DNA of 64,000 bases. Source: Streptomyces sp. TLI_053 (GTDB lineage Bacteria > Actinomycetota > Actinomycetes > Streptomycetales > Streptomycetaceae). The position numbers were made by a program, and so were the translations under genes. Positions 34,483 to 42,379 of the stretch are shown here, one piece after another (within the stretch, counting starts at the first letter, position 1; each line of letters opens with the position of its first letter). Where the stretch lies: positions 5,979,501 through 6,043,500 of the forward strand of contig NZ_LT629775.1 of NCBI RefSeq assembly GCF_900105395.1, given 5' to 3'. Under the pieces are notes generated by a model. It did no database searches and was not told the DNA's origin. It worked only from the letters and a program-made list of their open reading frames with translations.

Positions 34483-34555
34483 GCCGGGCGTCCGCCCGTA
34501 ACGGTCCCGCCGCGTCCGTCCCGGCGCCATGCGTTCCGCCCCGCCCGTCCCGGCG

Positions 34556-35872
34556 TCACACGTGCAGCTCGGTCGCCAGCACGGGATCGCCCTTGGACAG
34601 CTGGGTCGCCGACAGCGGCAGCGCCGCCCGGGCCCGGACGTGCCGCTCGCGCGCGGCCTCCAGCGGCTCCCGGCCGACCACCTCGCCGGCCTTGACCAGC
34701 GGCACCTGCACCAGGTGCGGGGCCAGTTCGGCCGGGACCGTTCCGGTGCCGACCACCTCGGCGTCGGCGACGCCGTCCGCGTCGGGTCGCCGGGCGGCCC
34801 ACTTGCGCCCGCCGACGCTGGTCTTGCCGCCGGCCGAACGCTTGGCGACCGGCTCCAGCGGCCCGTCCGGGCCGGCCGCCCGGGCGACCAGCTTGTAGAC
34901 CATCGCGCAGGTCGGGTGCCCGCTGCCGGTGACCAGGCTGGTGCCCACGCCGTAGCCGTCCACCGGGGCGGCGGCGAGTGCGGCGATCGCGTACTCGTCG
35001 AGGTCGGAGGTGACGATGATCCGGGTGCCGGTGGCACCGAGCTCGTCCAGCTGCCGCCGGACCCGGTGGGCGAGCAGGGTGAGGTCGCCGGAGTCGATCC
35101 GCACGGCGCCCAGCTCGGGGCCGGCCACCTCGACGGCGGTGCGCACGGCCTCCCGCAGGTCGTAGGTGTCGACCAGCAGGGTGGTGCCCCGGCCCATCGA
35201 GTCGATCTGCGCCCGGAAGGCGTCCCGCTCGCTGTCGTGGACGAGGGTGAAGGCGTGCGCCGCGGTCCCGGTGGTCGGGATGCCGTAGGCGAAACCGGCC
35301 TCCAGGTCGGAGGTCGCGGTGAAGCCGGCCACGTAGGCGGCGCGGGCGGCGGTGACGGCCGCCCGCTCGTGGGCGCGCCGGGCGCCCATCTCGATCACCG
35401 GACGCCCGCCGGCCGCGGAGGTCATCCGGGACGCGGCGGCGGCGATCGCCGAATCGTGGTTGAGGATCGAGAGGATCACCGTCTCCAGGATCACCCCCTC
35501 GGCGAAGCTGCCCTCGACGGTGAGCAGCGGGGAGCCGGGGAAGTAGACCTCGCCCTCGGGGTAGCCGTGGATGTCGCCGGTGAACCGGTAGTCGGCGAGG
35601 AAGCGCAGGGTCTCCTCGTCGACGATCCGCTGGTCGGCGAGCCAGTCGAGCTGGGCGGAGGTGAAGCGGAAGCTCTCCACGGCGTCCAGGACCCGGCCGG
35701 TGCCCGCGACCACGCCGTAGCGGCGGCCCGCGGGCAGCCTGCGGGTGAACACCTCGAAGACGGAGCGGCGGTGCGCCGCCCCGCTGCGCAGGGCGGCCTG
35801 GAGCATGGTGAGCTCGTAGCGGTCGGTGAGCAGCGCGGTCGAGCCGGCCGCAGTCACGGAAGTGGCGTCCAT
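34556..35872 (-). CDS. pncB: Nicotinate phosphoribosyltransferase
   Basis: This 438-residue protein starts at ATG 35872. Family features are LLTDRYELTMLQAALRSG at the N-terminus, FEVFTRRLPAGRRYGVVAG, the catalytic His region in MGTGTT-type/VHDSERDAF, LLVDTYDLREAVRTAVEVAG, GAVRIDSGDL and IIVTSDLDEY. It makes nicotinate mononucleotide from nicotinate and PRPP. It pairs with pncA. The 253 bases before it are shared with the divergent clpS gene and contain a dyad at 35897-35909, just 25 bases before its start. Confidence 0.93.
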   Translation of the reverse strand: MDATSVTAAGSTALLTDRYELTMLQAALRSGAAHRRSVFEVFTRRLPAGRRYGVVAGTGRVLDAVESFRFTSAQLDWLADQRIVDEETLRFLADYRFTGDIHGYPEGEVYFPGSPLLTVEGSFAEGVILETVILSILNHDSAIAAAASRMTSAAGGRPVIEMGARRAHERAAVTAARAAYVAGFTATSDLEAGFAYGIPTTGTAAHAFTLVHDSERDAFRAQIDSMGRGTTLLVDTYDLREAVRTAVEVAGPELGAVRIDSGDLTLLAHRVRRQLDELGATGTRIIVTSDLDEYAIAALAAAPVDGYGVGTSLVTGSGHPTCAMVYKLVARAAGPDGPLEPVAKRSAGGKTSVGGRKWAARRPDADGVADAEVVGTGTVPAELAPHLVQVPLVKAGEVVGREPLEAARERHVRARAALPLSATQLSKGDPVLATELHV

Positions 35873-35896
35873 GAGGATGATGCTACTACCCCTTAG

Positions 35897-35909
35897 CGTC
35901 AGATTGACG
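35897..35909 (-). promoter_or_regulatory. CGTCA-GAT-TGACG dyad before pncB
   Basis: The dyad is centred about 30 bases before the pncB start, inside a relatively A+T-rich stretch (CTTAGCGTCAGATTGACGAT). This position is right for a repressor site. Half-sites of TGAC/GTCA type are reminiscent of operators of NAD-salvage repressors such as NrtR, but the match is not tested. Confidence 0.45.
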
Positions 35910-36057
35910 ATTTCTCGCGGGCGGATCGTCGGCGGGCGCGTCGCGGGCGTCCGGGGAGGGTCCGGGGAGGGGCTCGGGAGCGGCTCGGGAGCGGCTCGCG
36001 GGGCCGGGGGCGGAATCGCCCCGAGGTCCCCCGGATGGCAGCATGGGGCTGAAGGGG

Positions 36058-36097
36058 CACGTGCAAACCACGTGACGGCCAGGTGGGAGCCACCTGG
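36058..36097. promoter_or_regulatory. Stacked dyads before clpS
   Basis: CACGTG occurs twice, at 36058 and 36069. It is followed by CCAGGTGG-GAG-CCACCTGG, a perfect 8-bp-arm dyad at 36079-36097. All lie within 70 bases of the clpS GTG, where they could form a 5' hairpin or bind a regulator. Confidence 0.4.
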
Positions 36098-36125
36098 AGA
36101 GCCAGGCGACAGGAGGGACCCCGCG

Positions 36126-36419
36126 GTGAGTGTCGCGCCCGTGGAGATCGAGCGCCCGGAGGTCGAGGGCGTACCGGTGGCGGAACCGGACACCCCCTGG
36201 GTCACCATCGTGCACAACGACCCGGTCAACCTGATGAGCTACGTCCAGTACGTCTTCCAGGCCTACTTCGGCTATCCGAAGGACAAGGCCAGGAAGCTCA
36301 TGATGGAGGTGCACACCAAGGGCCGGTCGGTGGTCTCCAGCGGCTCGCGCGAGGAGATGGAGCGCGACGTGCAGGCGATGCACGGCTACGGCCTCTGGGC
36401 CACCCTGCAGCACGACTGA
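36126..36419 (+). CDS. clpS: ClpS adaptor for N-degron proteolysis
   Basis: This 97-residue protein starts at GTG behind AGGAGGG. The ClpS core is complete: WVTIVHNDPVNLMSYVQYVF (binding pocket for the N-terminal residue), KARKLMMEVHTKGRSVV and the late YGLWATL. It delivers proteins with destabilising N-termini to ClpCP or ClpAP. A DUF2017 gene follows directly, an arrangement common in actinobacteria. Confidence 0.95.
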   Translation: MSVAPVEIERPEVEGVPVAEPDTPWVTIVHNDPVNLMSYVQYVFQAYFGYPKDKARKLMMEVHTKGRSVVSSGSREEMERDVQAMHGYGLWATLQHD

Positions 36420-36504
36420 GGCCGCCGCGCCGGTCGGGGCGACGGCGGCGGCGGAAACAGCGACGATGACGGCGACGAAGACGAAGACGGGCTGACCGAT
36501 ACCG

Positions 36505-37080
36505 ATGGCTGGGTTGTTCGAGAGTGCCGGTGGCGGGGGCGCGGTGCTCGCGCTGGACGAGCTGGAGGCCTCCATCCTGCGCTCGCTGGAAGTGCAGATG
36601 CTGGAGCTGATCGGGCCGGGCCCGGGCGGGGACGGCGGTGACCCGCTGGCGGCGCTGTTCGCGGAGGGGCCGACCGAGGCGCCCGCCGACCCGGCGCTGG
36701 CGCGGCTCTTCCCCGACGCCTACGGGGACCCCGCCGGACCGGTGGACCCGGAGTCCCGGGAGGCGGCCGGGGAGTTCCGCCGCTACACCGAGCCGGACCT
36801 GCGGACCCGCAAGCGCGAGGACGCGCTGTACACGGTGCGCACCCTGGACGGCCTGGGCGGCGGGGACGGGACGGTCGAGCTCGACACCGTCGGGTGCCGG
36901 CACTGGCTGGGCGCGCTCAACGACCTGCGGCTGACCCTCGGGGTGCGACTGGAGGTCACCGACGAGGACGAGAAGGGCCTCTACGAGCTGCCGGACAGCG
37001 ACGACCGCAAGCCGCTGGTGATGGCCTACCTGTGGCTCGGCGCGCTGCAGGAGTCGCTGCTGGAGGCGATGGCCGACTGA
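36505..37080 (+). CDS. DUF2017 protein, ClpS partner by position
   Basis: The protein has 191 residues. Typical DUF2017 elements are LDELEASILRSLEVQMLELI at the N-terminus, PLAALFAEG, ARLFPDAY and the C-terminal helical part (HWLGALNDLRLTLGVRLEV, AYLWLGALQESLLEAM). Biochemical function is unknown. Consistent coupling to clpS in actinobacteria suggests a link to Clp proteolysis. It ends before a strong terminator, which closes a clpS-DUF2017 unit. Confidence 0.85.
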   Translation: MAGLFESAGGGGAVLALDELEASILRSLEVQMLELIGPGPGGDGGDPLAALFAEGPTEAPADPALARLFPDAYGDPAGPVDPESREAAGEFRRYTEPDLRTRKREDALYTVRTLDGLGGGDGTVELDTVGCRHWLGALNDLRLTLGVRLEVTDEDEKGLYELPDSDDRKPLVMAYLWLGALQESLLEAMAD

Positions 37081-37123
37081 GTCGCCGGGGCGTCCCGGGA
37101 ACGGTCGCCCGGGCCCGGAACAG

Positions 37124-37168
37124 GCCCCGACCGCCCGTCCGCATGCTGGACGGGCGGTCGGGGCTTTT
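37124..37168 (+). terminator. Intrinsic terminator of clpS-DUF2017
   Basis: Perfect 17-base arms (37124-37140 and 37148-37164) with a seven-base loop, followed by TTTT. This is one of the few in the window with a T run. Confidence 0.92.
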
Positions 37169-37306
37169 CCGGTCAAAACGGGCGAAACCCTATCGGGACA
37201 TGCTCAAATATCGCTCAGATGGACACCGCTGTGCGGATCGGGCGTGGTACGACTGCTCCCCACCCCCACGAGTCCCACCACGAGATCCCATCCAGGACGG
37301 TGCACC

Positions 37307-38761
37307 ATGGCCGAAAAGCTCTACGACGAGGTCGTCGACGCGAAACCGGACGAGGAGGGCTACGAGCGGGGACTCGGCAGCCGCCAGATCCAGATGATCG
37401 CGATCGGCGGCGCGATCGGCACCGGCCTCTTCCTCGGCGCCGGCACCGCGATCTCCAAGTCCGGCCCCAGCCTGATCCTCTCCTACGCGGTCGCCGGCGT
37501 GGTGATCTTCGCGATCATGCGGGCCCTCGGCGAACTCCTCACCTACCGCCCGGTCTCCGGCAGCTTCGCCGAGTACGCGCGGGAGTTCCTCGGCCCCTTC
37601 GCCGGTTACGTGACCGGCTGGACGTACTGGCTGTTCTGGGTGGTCACCGGCATGGCGGAGACCACCGCCGCGGCCGTCTACGTCCGCTTCTGGGCACCCG
37701 ACATCCCGCAGTGGCTCAGCGCGCTGGTCTTCCTGGTGATCCTCTACGGGGCCAACCTGATCTCGGTGAAGCTCTTCGGCGAGATCGAGTTCTGGTTCTC
37801 CATGGTCAAGGTCACCGCCATCATCGGCATGATCCTGATCGGCATCGGCGTCCTCACCCTGGGCTTCAGCGACGCCGGCGACACCGCCTCGATCACCCAC
37901 CTGTGGGAGAACGGCGGCTTCTTCCCCAAGGGCATCGGCGCCACCGTGATGACCCTGCAGATCGTCATGTTCGCCTACCTGGGCGTCGAACTCGTCGGGG
38001 TCACCGCGGGGGAGAGCGAGAACCCGCAGAAGACCCTCCCGCGCGCCATCAACACCCTGCCCTGGCGCATCGCGCTGTTCTACATCGGCGCCCTGGTCAT
38101 CATCCTCTCGCTGGTGCCGTGGACCGAGTTCCAGCCCGGCGTCAGCCCGTTCGTCGCCGCCTTCGGCAAGATCGGCATCCCCGCCGCGGCCGGCATCATC
38201 AACTTCGTGGTGCTCACCGCCGCGCTCTCCTCCTGCAACTCCGGCATGTACTCCACCGGCAGGATGCTGCGCGACCTCGCGCTGCGCGGCCAGGCCCCCG
38301 GGAAGCTGACCAAGCTCAACTCCCACCGCACGCCGTCCGTCGCGATCACCCTCTCCTGCCTGCTGATGGGCCTCGGCGTGATCCTCAACGCCGTCGTCCC
38401 GGCCCGCGCGTTCGAATACATCACCTCCGTCGCCACCGTCTGCGGCCTCTGGACCTGGGCGATGATCCTCATCTGCCAGATCCGCTACCGGAAGGCCTGG
38501 CAGGGCGGCCACCTGCCGCCGCCCAGCTTCAAGGCGCCCGGCGGCGTCTGGAGCAGCTGGGCCTCGCTCGCCTTCCTGGTCCTGGTGGTCGTGCTGATCG
38601 CCCTGGACCCGGACAACCGGATCTCGCTCTACGTCTTCCCGGTCTGGGCGGTCCTGCTCGTCGTCGGCTACCAGGTGCTCAAGCGCCGCCGCCCCGAGGC
38701 GGTGCACGGCGTCGCGCACGACCACCTGCACGCGGCCGGCGACGGCGCCGACACCCACTGA
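37307..38761 (+). CDS. APC-family amino-acid permease
   Basis: The protein has 484 residues. ATG 37307 lies behind AGGACGG. Twelve helices are expected. The opening GLGSRQIQMIAIGGAIGTGLFLGAG is the family's substrate/Na+ site signature, and TPSVAITLSCLLMGLG is also typical of the amino acid transporter family that includes GABA, Asn and Pro permeases. The substrate cannot be assigned from sequence. A hairpin (38787-38810) follows the stop. Confidence 0.88.
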   Translation: MAEKLYDEVVDAKPDEEGYERGLGSRQIQMIAIGGAIGTGLFLGAGTAISKSGPSLILSYAVAGVVIFAIMRALGELLTYRPVSGSFAEYAREFLGPFAGYVTGWTYWLFWVVTGMAETTAAAVYVRFWAPDIPQWLSALVFLVILYGANLISVKLFGEIEFWFSMVKVTAIIGMILIGIGVLTLGFSDAGDTASITHLWENGGFFPKGIGATVMTLQIVMFAYLGVELVGVTAGESENPQKTLPRAINTLPWRIALFYIGALVIILSLVPWTEFQPGVSPFVAAFGKIGIPAAAGIINFVVLTAALSSCNSGMYSTGRMLRDLALRGQAPGKLTKLNSHRTPSVAITLSCLLMGLGVILNAVVPARAFEYITSVATVCGLWTWAMILICQIRYRKAWQGGHLPPPSFKAPGGVWSSWASLAFLVLVVVLIALDPDNRISLYVFPVWAVLLVVGYQVLKRRRPEAVHGVAHDHLHAAGDGADTH

Positions 38762-38786
38762 GACGGCACCCCCGGCCGTCGTGGAC

Positions 38787-38810
38787 GCCCCGGCGGTGAC
38801 CCGCCGGGGC
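38787..38810 (+). terminator. Hairpin after the permease
   Basis: GCCCCGGCGG, TGAC, then CCGCCGGGGC: a perfect 10-bp stem with a four-base loop 25 bases after the permease stop. No T run. Confidence 0.7.
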
Positions 38811-38827
38811 GTGGCTATCCTGGCGCC

Positions 38828-39259
38828 ATGCTGACCATCACCCGAGAACTGCGCGACGCGATCGTCGCCCACGCCCGCGCCGACCACCCGGACGAGGCCT
38901 GCGGTGTGGTCGCCGGTCCGGAGGGCAGCGGCCGCCCCGAGCGGTTCGTCCCGATGCTCAACGCCGCCCGCTCGCCCACGTTCTACGAGTTCGACTCGGG
39001 CGACCTGCTGAAGCTCTACCGCGAGATGGACGACCGGGACGAGGAACCCGTGATCGTCTACCACTCCCACACCGCCACCGAGGCCTACCCCTCGCGCACC
39101 GACGTGAGCTACGCCTCCGAGCCGAACGCCCACTACGTCCTGGTCTCCACCGCCGAGGGCAACGGCGCCGAGGACCCGTACGAGTTCCGCTCGTTCCGCA
39201 TCGTGGACGGTGTGATCACGGAGGAAGACGTCCAGGTCGTCGAGGCCCACCAGGCCTGA
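38828..39259 (+). CDS. mec: JAMM/MPN+ metalloprotease of the CysO pathway
   Basis: The protein has 143 residues. All JAMM zinc residues are present: Glu23, His79 and His81 in YHSHT, then Ser89 and Asp92 (HxHx7SxxD). In Mycobacterium tuberculosis the homologue Mec releases cysteine from the CysO-cysteine adduct. The same genes, mec-cysO-cysM, are clustered here. Because this CysO has two residues after Gly-Gly, the protease may also trim the precursor. TATCCT seven bases before ATG points to a nearly leaderless transcript. Confidence 0.88.
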   Translation: MLTITRELRDAIVAHARADHPDEACGVVAGPEGSGRPERFVPMLNAARSPTFYEFDSGDLLKLYREMDDRDEEPVIVYHSHTATEAYPSRTDVSYASEPNAHYVLVSTAEGNGAEDPYEFRSFRIVDGVITEEDVQVVEAHQA

Positions 39260-39394
39260 CCCGCACCCACCTGGGCGAGGCCCGCCGACCTCCGCGAGTG
39301 GTCGGCGGGCCGCCGCCGTTCCCGGGACATCTCGACATGGGGGACGAAAACATCCGCATGCCGGGACGGGCATGGAGGAGCGGGCCCGGGAATC

Positions 39395-39409
39395 TATACG
39401 ATGAGCCCA
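39395..39409 (+). promoter_or_regulatory. -10-like element of the cysO leader ORF
   Basis: TATACG lies eight bases before the leader ATG, so transcription would start at or next to the codon. The -35 region is poor. Confidence 0.4.
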
Positions 39410-39528
39410 TGCGTTCCGTCGATGTGAGCAACCAGGCCCCGGGCACCCGCCTCGTGGCGCGCCTGCACATCGACCTGTGCCGGCACGCCGGCGCGATCTG
39501 TCCCGGTACGCCGGCGCGCTCGCGCTGA
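39409..39528 (+). CDS. Leader peptide upstream of cysO-cysM
   Basis: This is a 39-residue ORF. The diagnostic part is LVARLHIDLCRHAGAIC, fitting the actinobacterial 'putative leader peptide' pattern R-x-H-I/V-D-x-x-R-x-x-S/G-x-x-C found before sulfur-metabolism genes. It contains two Cys codons. The stop is 104 bases before cysO. The proposed role is cis-regulation: slow decoding at Cys codons when cysteine is scarce would alter the mRNA ahead of cysO. A second ORF of the same family lies at 44984-45061. The family is recalled from annotation practice; the mechanism is inference. Confidence 0.75.
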   Translation: MRSVDVSNQAPGTRLVARLHIDLCRHAGAICPGTPARSR

Positions 39529-39632
39529 GCCGCCCGTCCCGGCCCGCCCGCGGTTCCCACCGCCCCGGGCCGTCACGCCCTGCCGCGCCCGCTGCGGCCC
39601 ACCCACCTCACGACTCGCACAGGAGCGCAGCC

Positions 39633-39911
39633 ATGGCCATCGAGGTCCGCATCCCGACCATCCTCCGCACCTACACCGACGGCGCCAAGGCCGTCGAGGG
39701 CACCGGCAGCAACCTCGGGGAACTCTTCCAGGACCTCGACGCCCGCCACCCGGGCATCGCCGCCCGCCTGCTGGACGGCGGCGAGCTGCGCCGCTTCGTC
39801 AACGTCTACCTGAACGACGAGGACGTGCGCTTCCTGGAGGGCATCTCCACCGCCCTCGCCGACGGCGACAGCGTCACCATCCTGCCCGCCGTCGCCGGCG
39901 GCGCTCGCTGA
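39633..39911 (+). CDS. cysO: CysO sulfur carrier protein (ThiS/MoaD fold)
   Basis: The protein has 92 residues, with ATG behind AGGAG. The beta-grasp sequence ends SVTILPAVAGG-AR. Characterised CysO ends at the Gly-Gly, which must be free to be thiocarboxylated. Here Ala91-Arg92 follow. The nearby JAMM protease Mec makes processing plausible, as known for the QbsE/QbsD pair of Pseudomonas. The thiocarboxylate is the sulfur donor for CysM. FVNVYLNDEDVRFL is the hallmark strand of the family. Confidence 0.9.
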   Translation: MAIEVRIPTILRTYTDGAKAVEGTGSNLGELFQDLDARHPGIAARLLDGGELRRFVNVYLNDEDVRFLEGISTALADGDSVTILPAVAGGAR

Positions 39912-40002
39912 CACCCCGCCCGCCCCGGCCCGGCGCTCCGCCCGGGCCGCGGCGGGCCCCGCCCGACCGGACCCGACCGAACCGCCGCCGCCGGAGGACC
40001 CC

Positions 40003-40971
40003 TTGCGTTACGACAGCCCGCTCGAAGCCGTCGGCAACACCCCGCTGGTCCGCCTGCCCCGGCTGTCGGCCGCGGTGCCCGGCAACACCGACGGCCTGGT
40101 CACCCTGTGGGCGAAGCTGGAGGACCGCAACCCCACCGGCTCCGTCAAGGACCGCCCGGCGCTGCACATGATCGAGCGCGCCGAGGCCGACGGCCGGCTC
40201 ACCCCCGGCTGCACGATCCTCGAACCCACCAGCGGCAACACCGGCATCTCGCTCGCCATGGCGGCCAAGCTCAAGGGCTACCGGATGGTCTGCGTCATGC
40301 CCGAGAACACCAGCGAGGAACGGCGCGAACTGCTCCGCATGTGGGGCGCCGAGATCATCCCCTCGCCCGCCGCCGGCGGCTCCAACACCGCCGTCCGGAT
40401 GGCCAAGGAGATCGCCGCCGAGCACCCCGACTGGGTCATGCTCTACCAGTACGGCAACCCCGACAACGCCGGCGCCCACTACGCCACCACCGGCCCCGAG
40501 ATCCTCGCCGACCTGCCCACCGTCACCCACTTCGTGGCCGGACTCGGCACCACCGGCACCCTCATGGGCGTCGGCCGCTTCCTGCGCGAGAAGGTCCCCG
40601 GCGTGCGGATCGTCGCCGCCGAACCGCGCTACGACGACCTGGTCTACGGGCTGCGCAACCTCGACGAGGGCTTCGTCCCGGAGCTGTACGACGCCGAGGT
40701 GCTGACCACCCGCTTCTCGGTCGGCTCCGCCGACGCCGTCCGCCGCACCCGCGAACTCCTCCAGGAGGAGGGCATCTTCGCCGGCGTGTCCACCGGCGCG
40801 ATCCTGCACGCGGCGATCGGTGTCGGCCGCAAGGCCGCCGGGGCCGGCGAGCGCGCCGACATCGTCTTCGTGGTCGCGGACGGTGGCTGGAAGTACCTCT
40901 CCACCGGCATCTACACCGCCGAGTCCACCGAGGCCGCCGTCGAGGCGCTGCAGGGCCAGCTCTGGGCCTGA
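40003..40971 (+). CDS. cysM: Cysteine synthase CysM (CysO-thiocarboxylate dependent)
   Basis: This 322-residue PLP enzyme starts at TTG six bases behind GGAGG. Lys49 in NPTGSVKDRP binds PLP, TSGNTG binds the substrate carboxylate, and GLGTTGTLMG holds the phosphate. Adjacency to cysO and mec marks it as the CysM type that joins O-phosphoserine with sulfur from CysO rather than sulfide. The rare TTG start may limit expression. A dyad terminator follows. Confidence 0.9.
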   Translation: MRYDSPLEAVGNTPLVRLPRLSAAVPGNTDGLVTLWAKLEDRNPTGSVKDRPALHMIERAEADGRLTPGCTILEPTSGNTGISLAMAAKLKGYRMVCVMPENTSEERRELLRMWGAEIIPSPAAGGSNTAVRMAKEIAAEHPDWVMLYQYGNPDNAGAHYATTGPEILADLPTVTHFVAGLGTTGTLMGVGRFLREKVPGVRIVAAEPRYDDLVYGLRNLDEGFVPELYDAEVLTTRFSVGSADAVRRTRELLQEEGIFAGVSTGAILHAAIGVGRKAAGAGERADIVFVVADGGWKYLSTGIYTAESTEAAVEALQGQLWA

Positions 40972-40982
40972 AACCCCCACCG

Positions 40983-41008
40983 CCCCGATCGTGACGATCG
41001 GGGATTTG
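40983..41008 (+). terminator. Hairpin after cysM
   Basis: CCCCGATCG, TGA, then CGATCGGGG with ATTTG behind: a perfect 9-bp stem 11 bases after the stop codon. Confidence 0.8.
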
Positions 41009-41128
41009 TCCGTACCGTGCTCCCGGTTCGTCACGGTACGACCACGGTGGCCGTTCCGGTGCGGGACCGCCGCCCGGCGCGGAAAGGCTGCTCACGAACG
41101 TCTCCCCACGCACCAGCGGAGGTGGCCC

Positions 41129-41320
41129 GTGAGTCGCAGTACCGACCTGTGGTCGTACGCCGAGATCGCCCGTCACATCAACGTCCAGCCGGAGACCGTC
41201 CGCAACTACCGGCGGCACGGACTGCTCCCCGAACCCGACCTGGTCGACGGCGGCGGCCACCCGCGCTGGTACCCCGAGACCGTCCGCGCCTGGGCCCGGA
41301 GCCGCCCCGGCCACCGCTGA
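41129..41320 (+). CDS. Small MerR/excisionase-like DNA-binding protein
   Basis: This 63-residue protein starts at GTG behind GGAGGTGG. The helix-turn-helix is WSYAEIARHINVQPETVRNYRRHGLLPEP, followed by the GGHPRWYPETVRAWARSR wing. It is too short for an effector domain. It may be a stand-alone helix-turn-helix regulator of nearby genes. Relatives in streptomycetes sit in the same place between cysM and the MBL gene, as far as I recall. Confidence 0.75.
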   Translation: MSRSTDLWSYAEIARHINVQPETVRNYRRHGLLPEPDLVDGGGHPRWYPETVRAWARSRPGHR

Positions 41321-41554
41321 GCCGTCCGCCGCCGGGCCGCCCCGGCGGGCGCCGGTCCACCACCGGCGCACCGTCCGTCCCCCGTCCCCCCGGCGTTCTG
41401 GTGATTCCAGCCACAGCACGGCACGGAGACGGGGGCAAAGTGCCGCTCCGCCCTTACTCTCGACAACACGCGCAGGGCAGCGCCTCCGGCCGGTACTCCC
41501 GGCCCGCTGTCATGACCAGCGGCAGCCAGGACGTGTCGGGGCGGAGGGGCTCGG

Positions 41555-42301
41555 ATGAAACTGACCGTGGTGGGGTGCTCGGGGAGCTTCCCGTCGGCCG
41601 ACTCGCCGTGCTCCAGCTACCTCGTGGAGGCCGACGGCTACCGGGTCGTGCTCGACCTCGGCAACGGCGCGCTCGGCGCCCTGCAGAAGTACACCTCGAT
41701 CTACGAGGTCGACGCGATCCTGCTCAGCCACCTGCACGCGGACCACTGCATCGACCTGTGCGCCTACTGGGTCGCCCGCAACTACCGGGCCGAGGGCTGC
41801 CCCGCGCCGATGCCCGTCCACGGCCCGGCCGGCACCGCCGAACGGATGGCCCGCGCCTACGACATGCCGGAGAACCCCGGGATGAAGGAGGTGTTCGAGT
41901 TCCGCACCCTCACCCCGGGCCGCTTCGACCTCGGTCCCTTCCGGATCGACGTCGCCCAGGTCAACCACCCCGTCGACGCCTTCGCCTTCCGGCTCGAGCA
42001 CGACGGCCGCAGCCTGGTCTACTCCGGCGACACCGGGGAGAGCCCCGAACTCGTCGAGCTAGCCCGGGACACCGACCTCTTCCTCTGCGAGGCCGCCTAC
42101 CTGGACGGCCGGGACACCTACCGGGCCGTCCACCTCAACGGCCGCGAGGCGGGTGAGCACGCCACCGCGGCCGGCGCCCGCCGGCTCGTGCTCACCCACA
42201 TCCCGCCGTGGACGGACGCCGAGCTCAACCGGCGGGACGCGGCCGCCGCCTACTCCGGGCCGGTCGAGATCGCCCGGGCCGGCGCGGTCTACGAGCTCTG
42301 A
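41555..42301 (+). CDS. MBL-fold metal-dependent hydrolase
   Basis: The protein has 248 residues. The metallo-beta-lactamase motif is SHLHADHCIDL, with further ligands in VNHPVDAFAF, YSGDTGES and LTHIPP. It resembles the RNase Z/ElaC-like short hydrolases, but the tRNase Z exosite is not recognisable. Substrate unknown. The last six codons and stop have been tandemly copied twice downstream (GAVYEL-stop read-alikes at 42306 and 42331). Confidence 0.85.
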   Translation: MKLTVVGCSGSFPSADSPCSSYLVEADGYRVVLDLGNGALGALQKYTSIYEVDAILLSHLHADHCIDLCAYWVARNYRAEGCPAPMPVHGPAGTAERMARAYDMPENPGMKEVFEFRTLTPGRFDLGPFRIDVAQVNHPVDAFAFRLEHDGRSLVYSGDTGESPELVELARDTDLFLCEAAYLDGRDTYRAVHLNGREAGEHATAAGARRLVLTHIPPWTDAELNRRDAAAAYSGPVEIARAGAVYEL

Positions 42302-42352
42302 GCCCGGCGCGGTCTACGAGCTCTGAGCCCGGCCCGGGCTACGAGCTCTGAG
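42281..42352. repeat. Tandem copies of the MBL gene 3' end
   Basis: A 25-base unit covering the last codons and stop (GGCGCGGTCTACGAGCTCTG onward) occurs exactly at 42281 and 42306 and in degenerate form at 42331. Confidence 0.85.
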
Positions 42353-42379
42353 CTCCGAGCCCGGCCCGGGAACGGTCCC

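Noticed and set aside
40820..41128. Longer start for the small HTH gene
   Set aside because: The upstream part is an alternative frame over the cysM end; GTG 41129 has GGAGGTGG and starts the HTH domain.
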